From Actinobacteria bacterium Ga0077560 (lineage in GTDB: Bacteria > Actinomycetota > Thermoleophilia > Miltoncostaeales > Miltoncostaeaceae): a stretch of DNA of 37,397 nt. Made by a program: the position numbers and the translations under genes. Under the pieces are notes generated by a model. It had not been told where the DNA came from, made no database searches, and saw nothing but the letters and a program-made list of their open reading frames with translations. The stretch lies in contig LNFL01000111.1 in NCBI GenBank assembly GCA_001464275.1, forward strand, positions 1 through 37,397, in the 5' to 3' direction. This document shows, piece by piece, positions 27,914 through 35,421 of this stretch. Every line of letters begins with the position of its first letter. Within the stretch, counting starts at the first letter, position 1.

Positions 27914-28689
27914 AGCGCCCCCTTCCAGCCGGCGGTGCGCCCGCCGTCGACGGTGATCACGGCGCCGGTCACGTAGCTGGCCGCCCCGGAAAGCAGGAAC
28001 GCGATGACCTCGGCGGACTCGACGGCCGTTCCCACGCGTCCCAGCGGGATGTCGGCCTCGATGTGGGCCCGCGTGTGCGGATCCGACAGCGTCTGGGCGG
28101 TCATCTCGGTGAGCGTGTAGCCGGGGCACACCGCGTTCACCCGCACGCCGTCGCGGGCGAGGTCCACCGCCATCGACCGGGTCAGCGCGATGAGCGCCCC
28201 CTTGGAGGTGTTGTAGTCGGCGAAGTGCTCCTCGGCGACCAGGCCGTTGATGGACGACACGTTCACGATCGCGCCGCCCACGCCGCGCACCGACATGTCC
28301 ACCGCGGCCTGCCGGGACAGCAGGAACGCGGCGGTCACGTTCACCTCCAGCACGCGCCGCCAGTGGTCGTCGTCGAGGGCGGTGAACGGGGCGCCCTCAC
28401 CGTCGATGGCCGCGTTGTTGACCAGCAGGTCGATGCCGCCCACCGCCGCCCGGGCCGCGGCGGCGATCTCCTGGGCGGCGCCGGGCTCGCCCACGTCGGC
28501 CACGAAGCGCGACGCCGACTCGCGGCCGTGGGCGGCGCGGATCTCGGCGACGGCCATGTCCAGCCGGTCCTCCCGGCGGGCCACCAGCAGCACCCGCGCC
28601 CCGCGCTCGGCCAGCAGCCGGGCCGTCGCCAGGCCGATCCCCGAGGACGCGCCGGTCACCACCGCACCCAGCCCAGCGAAACCGCTCAT
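27910..28689 (-). CDS. Short-chain dehydrogenase/reductase in the hut operon
   Basis: A classical SDR of 259 residues: nucleotide loop TGASSGIG at 12-19, NNAA at 91-94, catalytic Ser146, Tyr159 and Lys163 (YNTSK), and the C-terminal [23 protein letters not shown]. It should oxidise a secondary alcohol or reduce a ketone with NAD(P)H; substrate not identifiable from sequence. The ATG at 28689 overlaps the hutH stop (ATGA) and the stop overlaps the HisD-like GTG. No SDR is needed in the classical Hut pathway, so it belongs to the inferred upstream module. Confidence 0.9.
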   Translation of the reverse strand: MSGFAGLGAVVTGASSGIGLATARLLAERGARVLLVARREDRLDMAVAEIRAAHGRESASRFVADVGEPGAAQEIAAAARAAVGGIDLLVNNAAIDGEGAPFTALDDDHWRRVLEVNVTAAFLLSRQAAVDMSVRGVGGAIVNVSSINGLVAEEHFADYNTSKGALIALTRSMAVDLARDGVRVNAVCPGYTLTEMTAQTLSDPHTRAHIEADIPLGRVGTAVESAEVIAFLLSGAASYVTGAVITVDGGRTAGWKGAL

Positions 28690-30200
28690 GCCACCCCCGT
28701 CAGCGCACCGTCACGGATCGCGGCGACCACCGCCGCGATGTCATCGGCCATCGGCCGGTCCTCATCCACCATCGGCGTGATCCGCCGCAGCCGCGCGTGC
28801 AATTCCTCCACGCCCGGGCCGGAGACCAGCGGCCGGCGCAGGTCGATGGCCTGCGCGGCGCAGATGAGCTCGATCGCCACCACCGCCAGCGCGTTGTCGA
28901 TCGCAGTGCGGGCCTTCAGGCCGGCCGTGGCACCCATCGAGTTGAAGTCCTCCTGCCCGGCGCTGGTGGGCAGCGACCCGGTGCCCGCCGGATGCGCGAG
29001 CACCTGGTTCTCGGCCACCAGCGCGGCGGCGGTGTACTGCAGCACCATCAGCCCCGAGCGCGTCCCGGGCGAGCTGGTGAGGAACGGCGGCAGCGACCAC
29101 TGGTCGCCCCGGCCGTCGAGCATCCGGTAGGTGCGGCGCTCGCTGAACGCGGCGACTTCGGCGACGGTGATGGCCAGCGTGTCCAGCGGCAGCGACAGCG
29201 GTTGCCCGTGGAAGTTCCCGCCGGAGAGCACCTCGTCGTCGTCCGGGAAGCACAGCGGGTTGTCGGTGACCGCCCCAAGCTCGGGTTCCAGCGCGCCCGT
29301 CACGTAGTCCAGGGCCTCGGCGGTGGCGCCCAGGACCTGGGGGATACAGCGCAGCGTGTAGGCGTCCTGCACCCGCTCGCACTCGGCGTGGCTGGCCAGC
29401 ATCCCGGATCCACGCAGCATGCCGCGCATCCGCTCGGCCACCCGCGCCTGCTGGCGGCGGCCGCGCAGCGCATGGATGCGCGCGTCCATCGGGGTCAGCG
29501 ATCCCAGCAGGGCGTCCAGCGACATGGCCGCCGCGGCCTCCGCGGCGTCCTGCAGCAGCCGGGCGTCGTGCACCGCCAGGGCACCCAGCGCGCCCATCAT
29601 GTGCGTGCCGTTCACCAGCGCCAGGCCCTCCTTGGCCACCGGCTCCAGCGGCGACAGGGACGCCGCGGCCAGCGCGGAGGCCGCATCCCGCGGGCCATCA
29701 GGGGTCTCGACGCGGCCCTCGCCGCACATCGCCAGCGCCAGGTGCGCCAGGGGGGCCAGGTCGCCGCTGGCGCCCACCGACCCCTTGGACGGCACCTCCG
29801 GCGTGATCCCGGCGTCCAGCATGCCCACCAGCAGCTCCACCACGTGCGGGCGCACCCCGGAGTGGCCGCGTGCCAGCGACGCGGCCAGCAGGACCATCAT
29901 GCCGCGCACCACCTCGCCCGGCAGCGGCGGCCCCACGCCCGCGGCGTGGCTGGCCACCAGGTTCCGCTGCAGCCGCATCAGCTCGGCGTCGGGGATGCGG
30001 ATGACCGCAAGGCTCCCGAAGCCCGTGTTCACCCCGTACACCGGGCGGCCGGCGGCGACGATGTCGTCCACCAGCCGCCGTGCCGCGCCCACGCGGCCGG
30101 CGACCGCCGCGTCCAGCCGCACCGGCCTGCCGTGCCTGGCGACCGCGACGATGTCGTCCACGCCGGGCGGCGTCACGCCCAGGATGAGGGCATCGGTCAA
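28686..30200 (-). CDS. hutH: Histidine ammonia-lyase
   Basis: Eliminates ammonia from L-histidine to give trans-urocanate. The 504-residue protein carries the MIO-forming Ala144-Ser145-Gly146 in VGASGDLAPLAH, active-site Tyr55 in YGVNTGFG, SHAAGVG at 84-90, SHAECERVQDAYTLRCIPQV, GGNFHGQPLS and the HAL-specific Glu in GQEDFNSMG. The retained Glu and NFHGQ motif support histidine rather than tyrosine or phenylalanine as substrate. The start is taken as TTG 30200 since it overlaps the HisB-like stop in TTGA, like every other junction in the operon, and gives the standard length. Confidence 0.94.
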   Translation of the reverse strand: MTDALILGVTPPGVDDIVAVARHGRPVRLDAAVAGRVGAARRLVDDIVAAGRPVYGVNTGFGSLAVIRIPDAELMRLQRNLVASHAAGVGPPLPGEVVRGMMVLLAASLARGHSGVRPHVVELLVGMLDAGITPEVPSKGSVGASGDLAPLAHLALAMCGEGRVETPDGPRDAASALAAASLSPLEPVAKEGLALVNGTHMMGALGALAVHDARLLQDAAEAAAAMSLDALLGSLTPMDARIHALRGRRQQARVAERMRGMLRGSGMLASHAECERVQDAYTLRCIPQVLGATAEALDYVTGALEPELGAVTDNPLCFPDDDEVLSGGNFHGQPLSLPLDTLAITVAEVAAFSERRTYRMLDGRGDQWSLPPFLTSSPGTRSGLMVLQYTAAALVAENQVLAHPAGTGSLPTSAGQEDFNSMGATAGLKARTAIDNALAVVAIELICAAQAIDLRRPLVSGPGVEELHARLRRITPMVDEDRPMADDIAAVVAAIRDGALTGVA

Positions 30201-30838
30201 TCCAGCGTGCCCTTGACGCCCGCCGTGGCCCCGGCCCGCCAGGGGTCGGGGGCCAGCGCCGCCCGCAGCGCCCGGGCGAACGCGCGGAAGCACGCCTCCC
30301 AGCGGTGGTGCGGGTCGGTGCCGGTGATGAGCCGCAGGTGCACGGTGCCGCCCGAGCCCTGCGCGAAGCCCTCGAAGAACTGCACCAGGTCGTGGCCGTA
30401 GCTGTCCTCGACGGTCTCCGACCGCTGGGAGGCCGGCAGGTCCAGGTGGTGGTTCGCCCGCCCCTCCAGCGAGAACATGGCGAACGCCAGGGCCTCATCG
30501 ATGGTGCCGTGGGCCTCTCCCACCGAGGCGACGCCCTCCGGGATGCGGCGCTCCACCACCCGCCGCACGCATCGGCCCATGGCGATGCCGATGTCCTCGC
30601 ACACCACGTGCGAGAGGTTGAAGCGCCTGGTGGCGTAGCGGGCCGTGATGTTGAGGCCGCCGTGCCAGGCGATCATCTCCAGCATATGGTTGAAGAAGTC
30701 GATGCCGGTGTCCAGCGCGGTGTCCGGATCACGGGGCCCGAACTCCAGCGCGAGCTCGATCTCCGACTCCCGGGTGGCGCGGCGCACCGCGACCCCGCCG
30801 CCGGGCAGGTCCTCGAGGTCGGTTCCGGTGTTGCTCAT
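30197..30838 (-). CDS. Divergent HisB-family (imidazoleglycerol-phosphate dehydratase-like) protein
   Basis: 213 residues with the duplicated IGPD fold: ATRESEIELALEF, GIDFFNHMLEMIAWHGG, EDIGIAMG, IDEALAFAMFSLEGR, GTDPHHRWEACFRAFARAL and a final VKG. True IGPD uses two HHxxE metal motifs. The second is intact (His177-His178, Glu181) but the first reads HVVCE (His77, Val78, Glu81); the His of the EHFF helix appears as Gln153. Phosphate contacts are also changed: the Arg before the RxG turn is Ser, and the PSTKG loop reads AGVKG. This suggests a dehydratase or isomerase acting on an unphosphorylated imidazole compound, not a biosynthetic HisB. ATG 30838 overlaps the dehydrogenase stop (ATGA) and its own stop overlaps hutH. 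Confidence 0.85.
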   Translation of the reverse strand: MSNTGTDLEDLPGGGVAVRRATRESEIELALEFGPRDPDTALDTGIDFFNHMLEMIAWHGGLNITARYATRRFNLSHVVCEDIGIAMGRCVRRVVERRIPEGVASVGEAHGTIDEALAFAMFSLEGRANHHLDLPASQRSETVEDSYGHDLVQFFEGFAQGSGGTVHLRLITGTDPHHRWEACFRAFARALRAALAPDPWRAGATAGVKGTLD

Positions 30839-31827
30839 GCGGCGCCCTCCGGCACGACGATGGTCTTCAGTCCCCGGTACCCGCCGGCGGCCGCCTCGGC
30901 CACCGCGTCCGGGAGCTCCGGCAGTCCCACGACCCGGTTCACCACCGGCGCGAACCGGCCGGGGTCGGCGGCCAGGGCCGCCAGGGTGGCGGGCATCTCG
31001 TCCTCGAACACGTGGCACCCGGCGATGGCCTGCTCGGCGGCCAGCAGGGCGTTGGCGTCCAGCGCCTCCGGCGCGTGGTGCAGGGACACCAGCATGACCG
31101 TGCCGCCGGGCGCGCATGCCGCCATCGCGGTGGCCACCGAGCCCGCGAAGCCGGCGCAGTCGAACACCGCGTCGGCGCGGAAGCCCGCCGGCAGCGCGTC
31201 CACGACGGGCATCCCGGTGGCGTCCGCCAGCAGCCTGGCCCGCACGGGGTCGGTCTCGGCGATCACCACGTCCAGGTCCGGCGGCAGCATGAGCGCGCAG
31301 AGCGCCCCGATCGGCCCGCCGCCGATGACGCCGATGCGCCGCGCCCCGGGCGCGAGGCGCTCCAGGCGGCGGCCGGCGTGCATCGCCACCGCCGCGGGCT
31401 CGGCCAGCACGGCCACGGCGGGGTCGAGGCCCGCGGGCACGGCCCAGGTGCGGGACTCCGGCACCATCACCAGCTCGGCGAAGCCGCCATCGCAGACCTC
31501 GCCCAGGAACCCGATGGCGCCGCAGCGCTGCGCGTGGCCGGCCAGGCACTCCGGACAGGCGCCGCAGGGCACGCGTGAGTCCAGCGCCACCGCGGTGCCC
31601 ACGGCCGTGGCGGTGCCCTCCCCCGCCGCCGCGACCACCCCGGTCACCTCGTGCCCCGGGGTCACGGGGAAGGCGGTGACGAAGGCGCCGGTGCGCCACA
31701 CGTGGAGGTCCGACCCGCACACTCCCGTGGCCTGCACGCGCACCAGCAGCTCGCCCGGACCGGGGTCCGGCGGAGCGAGCTCCTCGACGCGCAGGTCGCG
31801 GACGCCGTGCAGGCGGGCGGCGATCAC
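30835..31827 (-). CDS. Zinc-dependent medium-chain alcohol dehydrogenase
   Basis: A 330-residue MDR dehydrogenase of the sorbitol/threonine dehydrogenase type. Catalytic zinc ligands are Cys37 (GVCGSD), His59-Glu60 (GHE) and Glu143 (LAEPAA); the structural zinc site Cys88, Cys91, Cys94, Cys102 is complete; the Rossmann loop is GVIGGGPIGAL near 166-176. It likely oxidises a secondary alcohol in a polyol-like side chain with NAD. GTG 31827 overlaps the ATPase stop (GTGA). Placement between the transporter and the HisB-like gene suggests it acts early on the imported compound. Confidence 0.91.
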   Translation of the reverse strand: MIAARLHGVRDLRVEELAPPDPGPGELLVRVQATGVCGSDLHVWRTGAFVTAFPVTPGHEVTGVVAAAGEGTATAVGTAVALDSRVPCGACPECLAGHAQRCGAIGFLGEVCDGGFAELVMVPESRTWAVPAGLDPAVAVLAEPAAVAMHAGRRLERLAPGARRIGVIGGGPIGALCALMLPPDLDVVIAETDPVRARLLADATGMPVVDALPAGFRADAVFDCAGFAGSVATAMAACAPGGTVMLVSLHHAPEALDANALLAAEQAIAGCHVFEDEMPATLAALAADPGRFAPVVNRVVGLPELPDAVAEAAAGGYRGLKTIVVPEGAA

Positions 31828-32597
31828 CTCTCGGCCGCCCGGGCCTCGGCGATGATGCTCTCCAGCACCCGCCCGCGGATCTCCACGAAGGCCGGGTCGG
31901 TGAGCATCTCGGGGGTGCGGGGCCGCGGCAGCGGCACCGGGATCTCCTCCTTGATGCGCCCGGGCCGGTTGGTCATCACCAGGACGCGGTCGGCCACGTA
32001 GACCGCCTCCTCCACGTCGTGGGTGACGAACAGCACGGTGAGGCGGTGGGCCTCCCACACCTCGGCCAGCAGCTGCTGCATCATCCGCCGGGTGAGGGCG
32101 TCGAGCGCCCCGAAGGGCTCGTCCATGAGCAGCACCTGCGGCCGGTAGACCAGCGCGCGGGCGATGGCGACCCGCTGCTTCATGCCGCCGGAGAGCTCGC
32201 GCGGGTAGGCGTCGGCGAACTCGCCCAGGCGCATCTGCGCCAGCAGCTCCGCGGCCCGCTCGCGGCGTTCCGCCTTCGACGCGCCCTCGCCGTGCAGCGC
32301 GAACTCCACGTTCTGACGGGCGGTGAGCCACGGGAACAGCGTGTAGGTCTGGAACACCACCCCGCGGTCGCGGCCGGGACCGGTGACCGGATGCCCGTCC
32401 AGCAGGACGCTGCCCTCGCTGGCCTCCTGGAGCCCCGCGAGGATCGAGAGCAGGGTGCTCTTGCCACACCCGGAGGTCCCGACCAGCGCCACGAACTCGT
32501 TCTCGGCGATCTGAAGGCCCGCGTCCCTGAGGGCCACGACCTCGCGCTCGCCGCGCCCGAAGGTCTTGCCCAGCCCCCGGATGTCGACCTTGCTCAT
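31824..32597 (-). CDS. ABC transporter ATP-binding protein (nitrate/sulfonate/taurine-type)
   Basis: A 257-residue ATPase with Walker A GTSGCGKST at residues 40-48, Q-loop VFQTYTLFPWLTARQNV, signature LSGGMKQR, Walker B VLLMDEPFGALD and switch His in FVTHDVEEAV. The PWLT and NRPGRI segments are typical of the SsuB/TauB/NitD subfamily, which imports small organic anions or nitrogen compounds. It is preceded by its permease with an ATGA overlap. The compound carried is unknown, but the operon indicates an imidazole derivative. Confidence 0.94.
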   Translation of the reverse strand: MSKVDIRGLGKTFGRGEREVVALRDAGLQIAENEFVALVGTSGCGKSTLLSILAGLQEASEGSVLLDGHPVTGPGRDRGVVFQTYTLFPWLTARQNVEFALHGEGASKAERRERAAELLAQMRLGEFADAYPRELSGGMKQRVAIARALVYRPQVLLMDEPFGALDALTRRMMQQLLAEVWEAHRLTVLFVTHDVEEAVYVADRVLVMTNRPGRIKEEIPVPLPRPRTPEMLTDPAFVEIRGRVLESIIAEARAAER

Positions 32598-33433
32598 CGG
32601 CGCTCCTCCGCCCAGCGGAACAGTCGTCGCCCGGTGAAGCGCAGCACCTGGTCGATGGTGAGGCCGATGAGCCCCAGCACCAGCAGGTAGCCGAAGATCG
32701 TGTCGCTCTGGAAGAACTGCCGGGCGCGGGCGATGCGGTATCCGAAGCCCTCGGCGGCGCCGACCAGCTCGGCGAGGATGAGCCACGACCACGCCCACCC
32801 GAGCATCGCGCGGGCGGCGTCCCAGATCCCCGGGGCGGCGGCGGGCAGCACGATGCGCCGCACGATCGCCAGCTCCGAATGGCCGAGCGTGCGGCCGATG
32901 TCCACCAGCTCCATCTGGACGCGGCGCACCACGTCCATGATCAGCAGCGTCTCGAAGAAGAACGTGCCGAACCAGATGACGAAGTACTTGTAGGTCTCGT
33001 CGAAGCCCACCCACAGGATCGCCAGCGGCACGATGGCGGCCGGCGGGATGTACCGCAGGAACTCGATGGCGGGGGTGAAGGCGGCGTCGCCGGCCCCGAA
33101 CGAGCCCATCAGCACGCCCAGGGGCACCGCCATCGCGGTGGCGACGGCGAACCCGACGACGATGCGCACGATCGAGGCCTTGGCGTCGTCCCACAGCGTG
33201 CCGTCGGACGCGAGCTCGCCCAGACGTCCGAGCACGTCGCCCGGCGAGGGCAGGAAGATCGCGTCGACCATGCCGCCGTAGGTGGCGATGCACCACGCGG
33301 CGATGATCCCGGCGAAGACCGTGACCGAGATCGCCAGGTACAGGCCGGGGTGAATGCCCCCGCCGATGCGCAGCGCGGCCGGGCGGCGGCGCCGGGCCCG
33401 TGGCGCGGGGGTCAGGGGAACGTCGCTGCTCAC
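32594..33433 (-). CDS. ABC transporter permease (SsuC/TauC type)
   Basis: Inner-membrane subunit of 279 residues with six or so membrane helices (LAISVTVFAGIIAAWCIATYG; IVVGFAVATAMAVPLGVLMGSF; FVIWFGTFFFETLLIMDVV; LVLGLIGLTIDQVLRF) and a cytoplasmic EAA-like loop around WDAARAMLGWAWSWLILAELVGA. It is the first gene of the ten-gene operon; its GTG 33433 is preceded by AGGAAAGGA about 12 bases away. It pairs with the ATPase downstream and presumably with the lipoprotein encoded at 35422-36465. Confidence 0.92.
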   Translation of the reverse strand: MSSDVPLTPAPRARRRRPAALRIGGGIHPGLYLAISVTVFAGIIAAWCIATYGGMVDAIFLPSPGDVLGRLGELASDGTLWDDAKASIVRIVVGFAVATAMAVPLGVLMGSFGAGDAAFTPAIEFLRYIPPAAIVPLAILWVGFDETYKYFVIWFGTFFFETLLIMDVVRRVQMELVDIGRTLGHSELAIVRRIVLPAAAPGIWDAARAMLGWAWSWLILAELVGAAEGFGYRIARARQFFQSDTIFGYLLVLGLIGLTIDQVLRFTGRRLFRWAEERR

Positions 33434-33464
33434 TTCCGGGCGGGTCCTTTCCTGCGCGGGGGAC

Positions 33465-33487
33465 GTCCGCTGGCAATTCCGTTGGAC
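33465..33487. promoter_or_regulatory. Candidate IclR-type operator in the divergent promoter
   Basis: An imperfect palindrome, GTCC at one end and GGAC at the other with further symmetric GG/CC pairs inside, centred in the 72-base space between permease and iclR-like gene. GGACGTCC at 33461-33468 adjoins it. It overlaps the iclR -35 and the expected operon start point. Confidence 0.4.
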
Positions 33488-33498
33488 GGCACTATATT
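33470..33498 (+). promoter_or_regulatory. Promoter of the iclR-like gene, likely leaderless
   Basis: CTGGCA (33470-33475), 17-base spacer, TATATT (33493-33498), followed by the ATG only seven bases later at 33506, so transcription probably begins at or next to the start codon. On the opposite strand the same AATATAGT stretch offers TATAGT as the -10 of the permease operon, giving face-to-face overlapping promoters. Confidence 0.6.
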
Positions 33499-33505
33499 CC
33501 GCTCA

Positions 33506-34210
33506 ATGGCACGTGCACACCGCGGCGAGGACGATCACGAGACCGCCCCGATGCGGTCGGTGGACCGCGCGCTCCGGCTGCTCGTGAGCGTGGCCGAGAC
33601 CGCGGACGGCCTCAGTCTCGCCGACGCGGCCCGCAGCACGTCGCTCGCCCCCTCCACGGCCCTGCGCCAGCTGCGCGGCCTGGAGGCCGCCGGGTTCGTC
33701 TCGCGCACGCCCGACGGGCTGTTCACGGCGGGCCCCACGCTCACCCGCCTGGGCCTGCGGGCGGCCGGCCGCTCGCCGCTGGCGGCGCTCGCCGAACCCC
33801 GCCTGCGGACCCTCGCCCGCGAGCTGGAGGAGTCCGCGTACCTCGGGGTGCGCAGCGACGCCGACCACGGCGTCTACCTGGCGCAGGCGCCCAGCCCGCT
33901 GGCCATACGACACGTGTCGTGGCTGGGCGAGCTGGTGCGGCTGGAGGGCAGCGCCCTGGGCGCGGCCCTCGACGGCGACGTGGCGGCCGACGGGGTGGCC
34001 GTGCGCAGCGACGTGGTGGAGGACGGGGTCACCGCCGTCGCGGCCCCGGTGCGGGGTCCCGGCGGGGAGGTGCTCTGCGCCATCAGCGTGGTGGGCCCCG
34101 GTTTCCGCCTGAGCGGCGCGGCGCTGGCGGCCGCCCGCCGGGCCGTGGCGGCCGAGGCGGCGCGGTTGGCCGCCGAGTACGGCGGCGCCGCTGTACGGTC
34201 CGTGGCGTGA
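33506..34210 (+). CDS. IclR-family regulator with shortened effector domain
   Basis: A 234-residue regulator with an N-terminal winged helix (SVDRALRLLVSVAETADGLSLADAARSTSLAPSTALRQLRGLEAAGFVSRTPDGLF, residues 18-72) and an IclR effector domain. That domain keeps the LARELEESAYLGVRSDADHGVYLAQ and VAAPVRGPGGEVLCAISVVGPGFRL strands, but the helical stretch normally between LGxAL and the VxAGxxxIAAP strand is missing about 40 residues (GSALGAALDGDVAADGVAVRSDVV). It is divergent from the operon head and probably controls it; classical hut operons use HutC or HutP instead. Its stop overlaps the M20 gene start (GTGA). Confidence 0.9.
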   Translation: MARAHRGEDDHETAPMRSVDRALRLLVSVAETADGLSLADAARSTSLAPSTALRQLRGLEAAGFVSRTPDGLFTAGPTLTRLGLRAAGRSPLAALAEPRLRTLARELEESAYLGVRSDADHGVYLAQAPSPLAIRHVSWLGELVRLEGSALGAALDGDVAADGVAVRSDVVEDGVTAVAAPVRGPGGEVLCAISVVGPGFRLSGAALAAARRAVAAEAARLAAEYGGAAVRSVA

Positions 34211-35379
34211 GCATCACCGCCGCCCACATCGCCGCCCGCATGGCGGGCATCCTTCCCATCGGGCTCGGGCCCAACGGCACCAACCGCCTGGCCTGGACGG
34301 CCGAGGACGCCATGGCCGCCGAGTGGTTCCGCGAGCAGGCGGAGGCGCTGGGCCTGGTGGTGGAGCGCGACCCGGCCGGGTCGCTGTGGGCGGTGCCGGA
34401 CGCCCCCGGCCCCTGGTGGGCGGTGGGCTCGCATCTGGACTCCGTCCGCGACGGCGGGTCCTACGACGGGGCGCTGGGCGTGGCCGCCGCATTCGAGGTC
34501 GCGTCGCGCCTGCGGCACCCCATCGCGGTGATCGCCTTCGCCGACGAGGAGGGCGCGCGGTTCAACACGCCCACGTTCGGCAGCCGCGCGCTGGTGGGAC
34601 GCCTCGACGTCGCCGACGCGCTGGGCCGCCGCGACCACGACGGGATCTCCATGACCGTGGCCATGCGCACCGCCGGGGTGGACCCGGACGGGCTGGCCGG
34701 CGCGCCCGCATGGCTGGGACGCCTCAAGGGGTTCCTGGAGCTGCACATCGACCAGACCACCGAGCTCGCCGAGGCCGGCATGCCGGCCGGCGTGGTGGCC
34801 GGCCTGGCGGCCCGGCTGCGGCTGGCCCTGCACGTGCGGGGCCGGGCCGACCACTCGGGCACGACGCCCATGGGCGGCCGCGCCGACGCCTTGCTCGCCG
34901 CGGCCCGCGTGGTGGTCGCCGTGAACGACCTGGCCCTCTCCCGCCCCGGCGTGGTGGCCACCGCCACGCGCCTGCTCACCGAGCCCAACGCGCTCACCAC
35001 GGTGGCCGAGGACGCGCGGATGTGGATCGACGTGCGCGCCCCCGCCGGGTCGGACCTGGACGCCGTCGAGGCGGGTGTGCGGGATGCCGCCGCCACGGCC
35101 GCCGCGCTCGGAGGCGTGACCGCGGAGGTCACCGTGGCCTCGCGTTCGGAGGCGGTGGTGTTCACGCCGTCCATCCGCGCCGCGCTGCGCGCGCAGCTTC
35201 CGGGCGATGCGCGCGAGCTGCTCTGCTTCGCCGGGCACGACGCCGGCATCCTGGCCGAGCGCATCCCCGCGGGAATGGTGTTCGTCCGGAACGCGACGGG
35301 CGTGAGCCACGCGCCGACGGAGCACGTGGAGCTGGCGGACGCCGCCGCGGCCGCCGACGTGATGCTCGGCGGCGGATGA
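34207..35379 (+). CDS. M20 amidohydrolase (allantoate/N-carbamoyl amino acid hydrolase family), probable N-formylglutamate deformylase
   Basis: 390 residues of the AllC/hydantoinase-carbamoylase family. Metal-site motifs are GSHLDSV (His76), YDGALGV (Asp87), DEEGARF (Glu114, Glu115), ELHIDQ (His180; usually ELHIEQG) and a C-terminal GVSHAPTEH; the dimerisation lid contains ADHSGTTPMGGRADAL. In several actinobacterial hut clusters an 'allantoate amidohydrolase' stands beside hutU, hutF and hutI where no HutG is present. With HutF producing N-formylglutamate here and no other deformylase in the locus, hydrolysis to glutamate plus formate is the likely role (inference). GTG 34207 overlaps the regulator stop by three bases. 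Confidence 0.9.
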   Translation: MSITAAHIAARMAGILPIGLGPNGTNRLAWTAEDAMAAEWFREQAEALGLVVERDPAGSLWAVPDAPGPWWAVGSHLDSVRDGGSYDGALGVAAAFEVASRLRHPIAVIAFADEEGARFNTPTFGSRALVGRLDVADALGRRDHDGISMTVAMRTAGVDPDGLAGAPAWLGRLKGFLELHIDQTTELAEAGMPAGVVAGLAARLRLALHVRGRADHSGTTPMGGRADALLAAARVVVAVNDLALSRPGVVATATRLLTEPNALTTVAEDARMWIDVRAPAGSDLDAVEAGVRDAAATAAALGGVTAEVTVASRSEAVVFTPSIRAALRAQLPGDARELLCFAGHDAGILAERIPAGMVFVRNATGVSHAPTEHVELADAAAAADVMLGGG

Positions 35380-35406
35380 GCGTGGCCGGCCCCGGGCCGG
35401 CCACGC
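35380..35406. terminator. Bidirectional hairpin between M20 gene and solute-binding protein gene
   Basis: GCGTGGCCGGCC, loop CCG, GGCCGGCCACGC: a perfect 12-bp stem beginning one base after the M20 stop and ending 15 bases before the convergent lipoprotein stop. It lacks a U-tract in either direction, but position and strength make it the likely shared terminator. Confidence 0.7.
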
Positions 35407-35421
35407 GCATTCCGGTGGGTG

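Noticed and set aside
28686-30200. Tyrosine or phenylalanine ammonia-lyase instead of HutH
   Set aside because: HAL-type Glu in GQEDFNSMG and the GGNFHGQP motif are kept, and hutU-hutI-hutF are in the same operon.
26582-30838. Reading the hisD-like and hisB-like genes as histidine biosynthesis genes
   Set aside because: Active-site residues are altered in both, no other his genes are near, and the operon is catabolic.
26582-31827. 2,3-dihydroxypropanesulfonate degradation (HpsN/HpsO/HpsP) as the role of the HisD-like, SDR and Zn-ADH trio with a TauABC-like importer
   Set aside because: The gene mix is suggestive, but no sulfolactate lyase or sulfite enzymes are present, the HisD-like protein lacks HpsN residues, and everything is embedded among hut genes. 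Not fully excluded.
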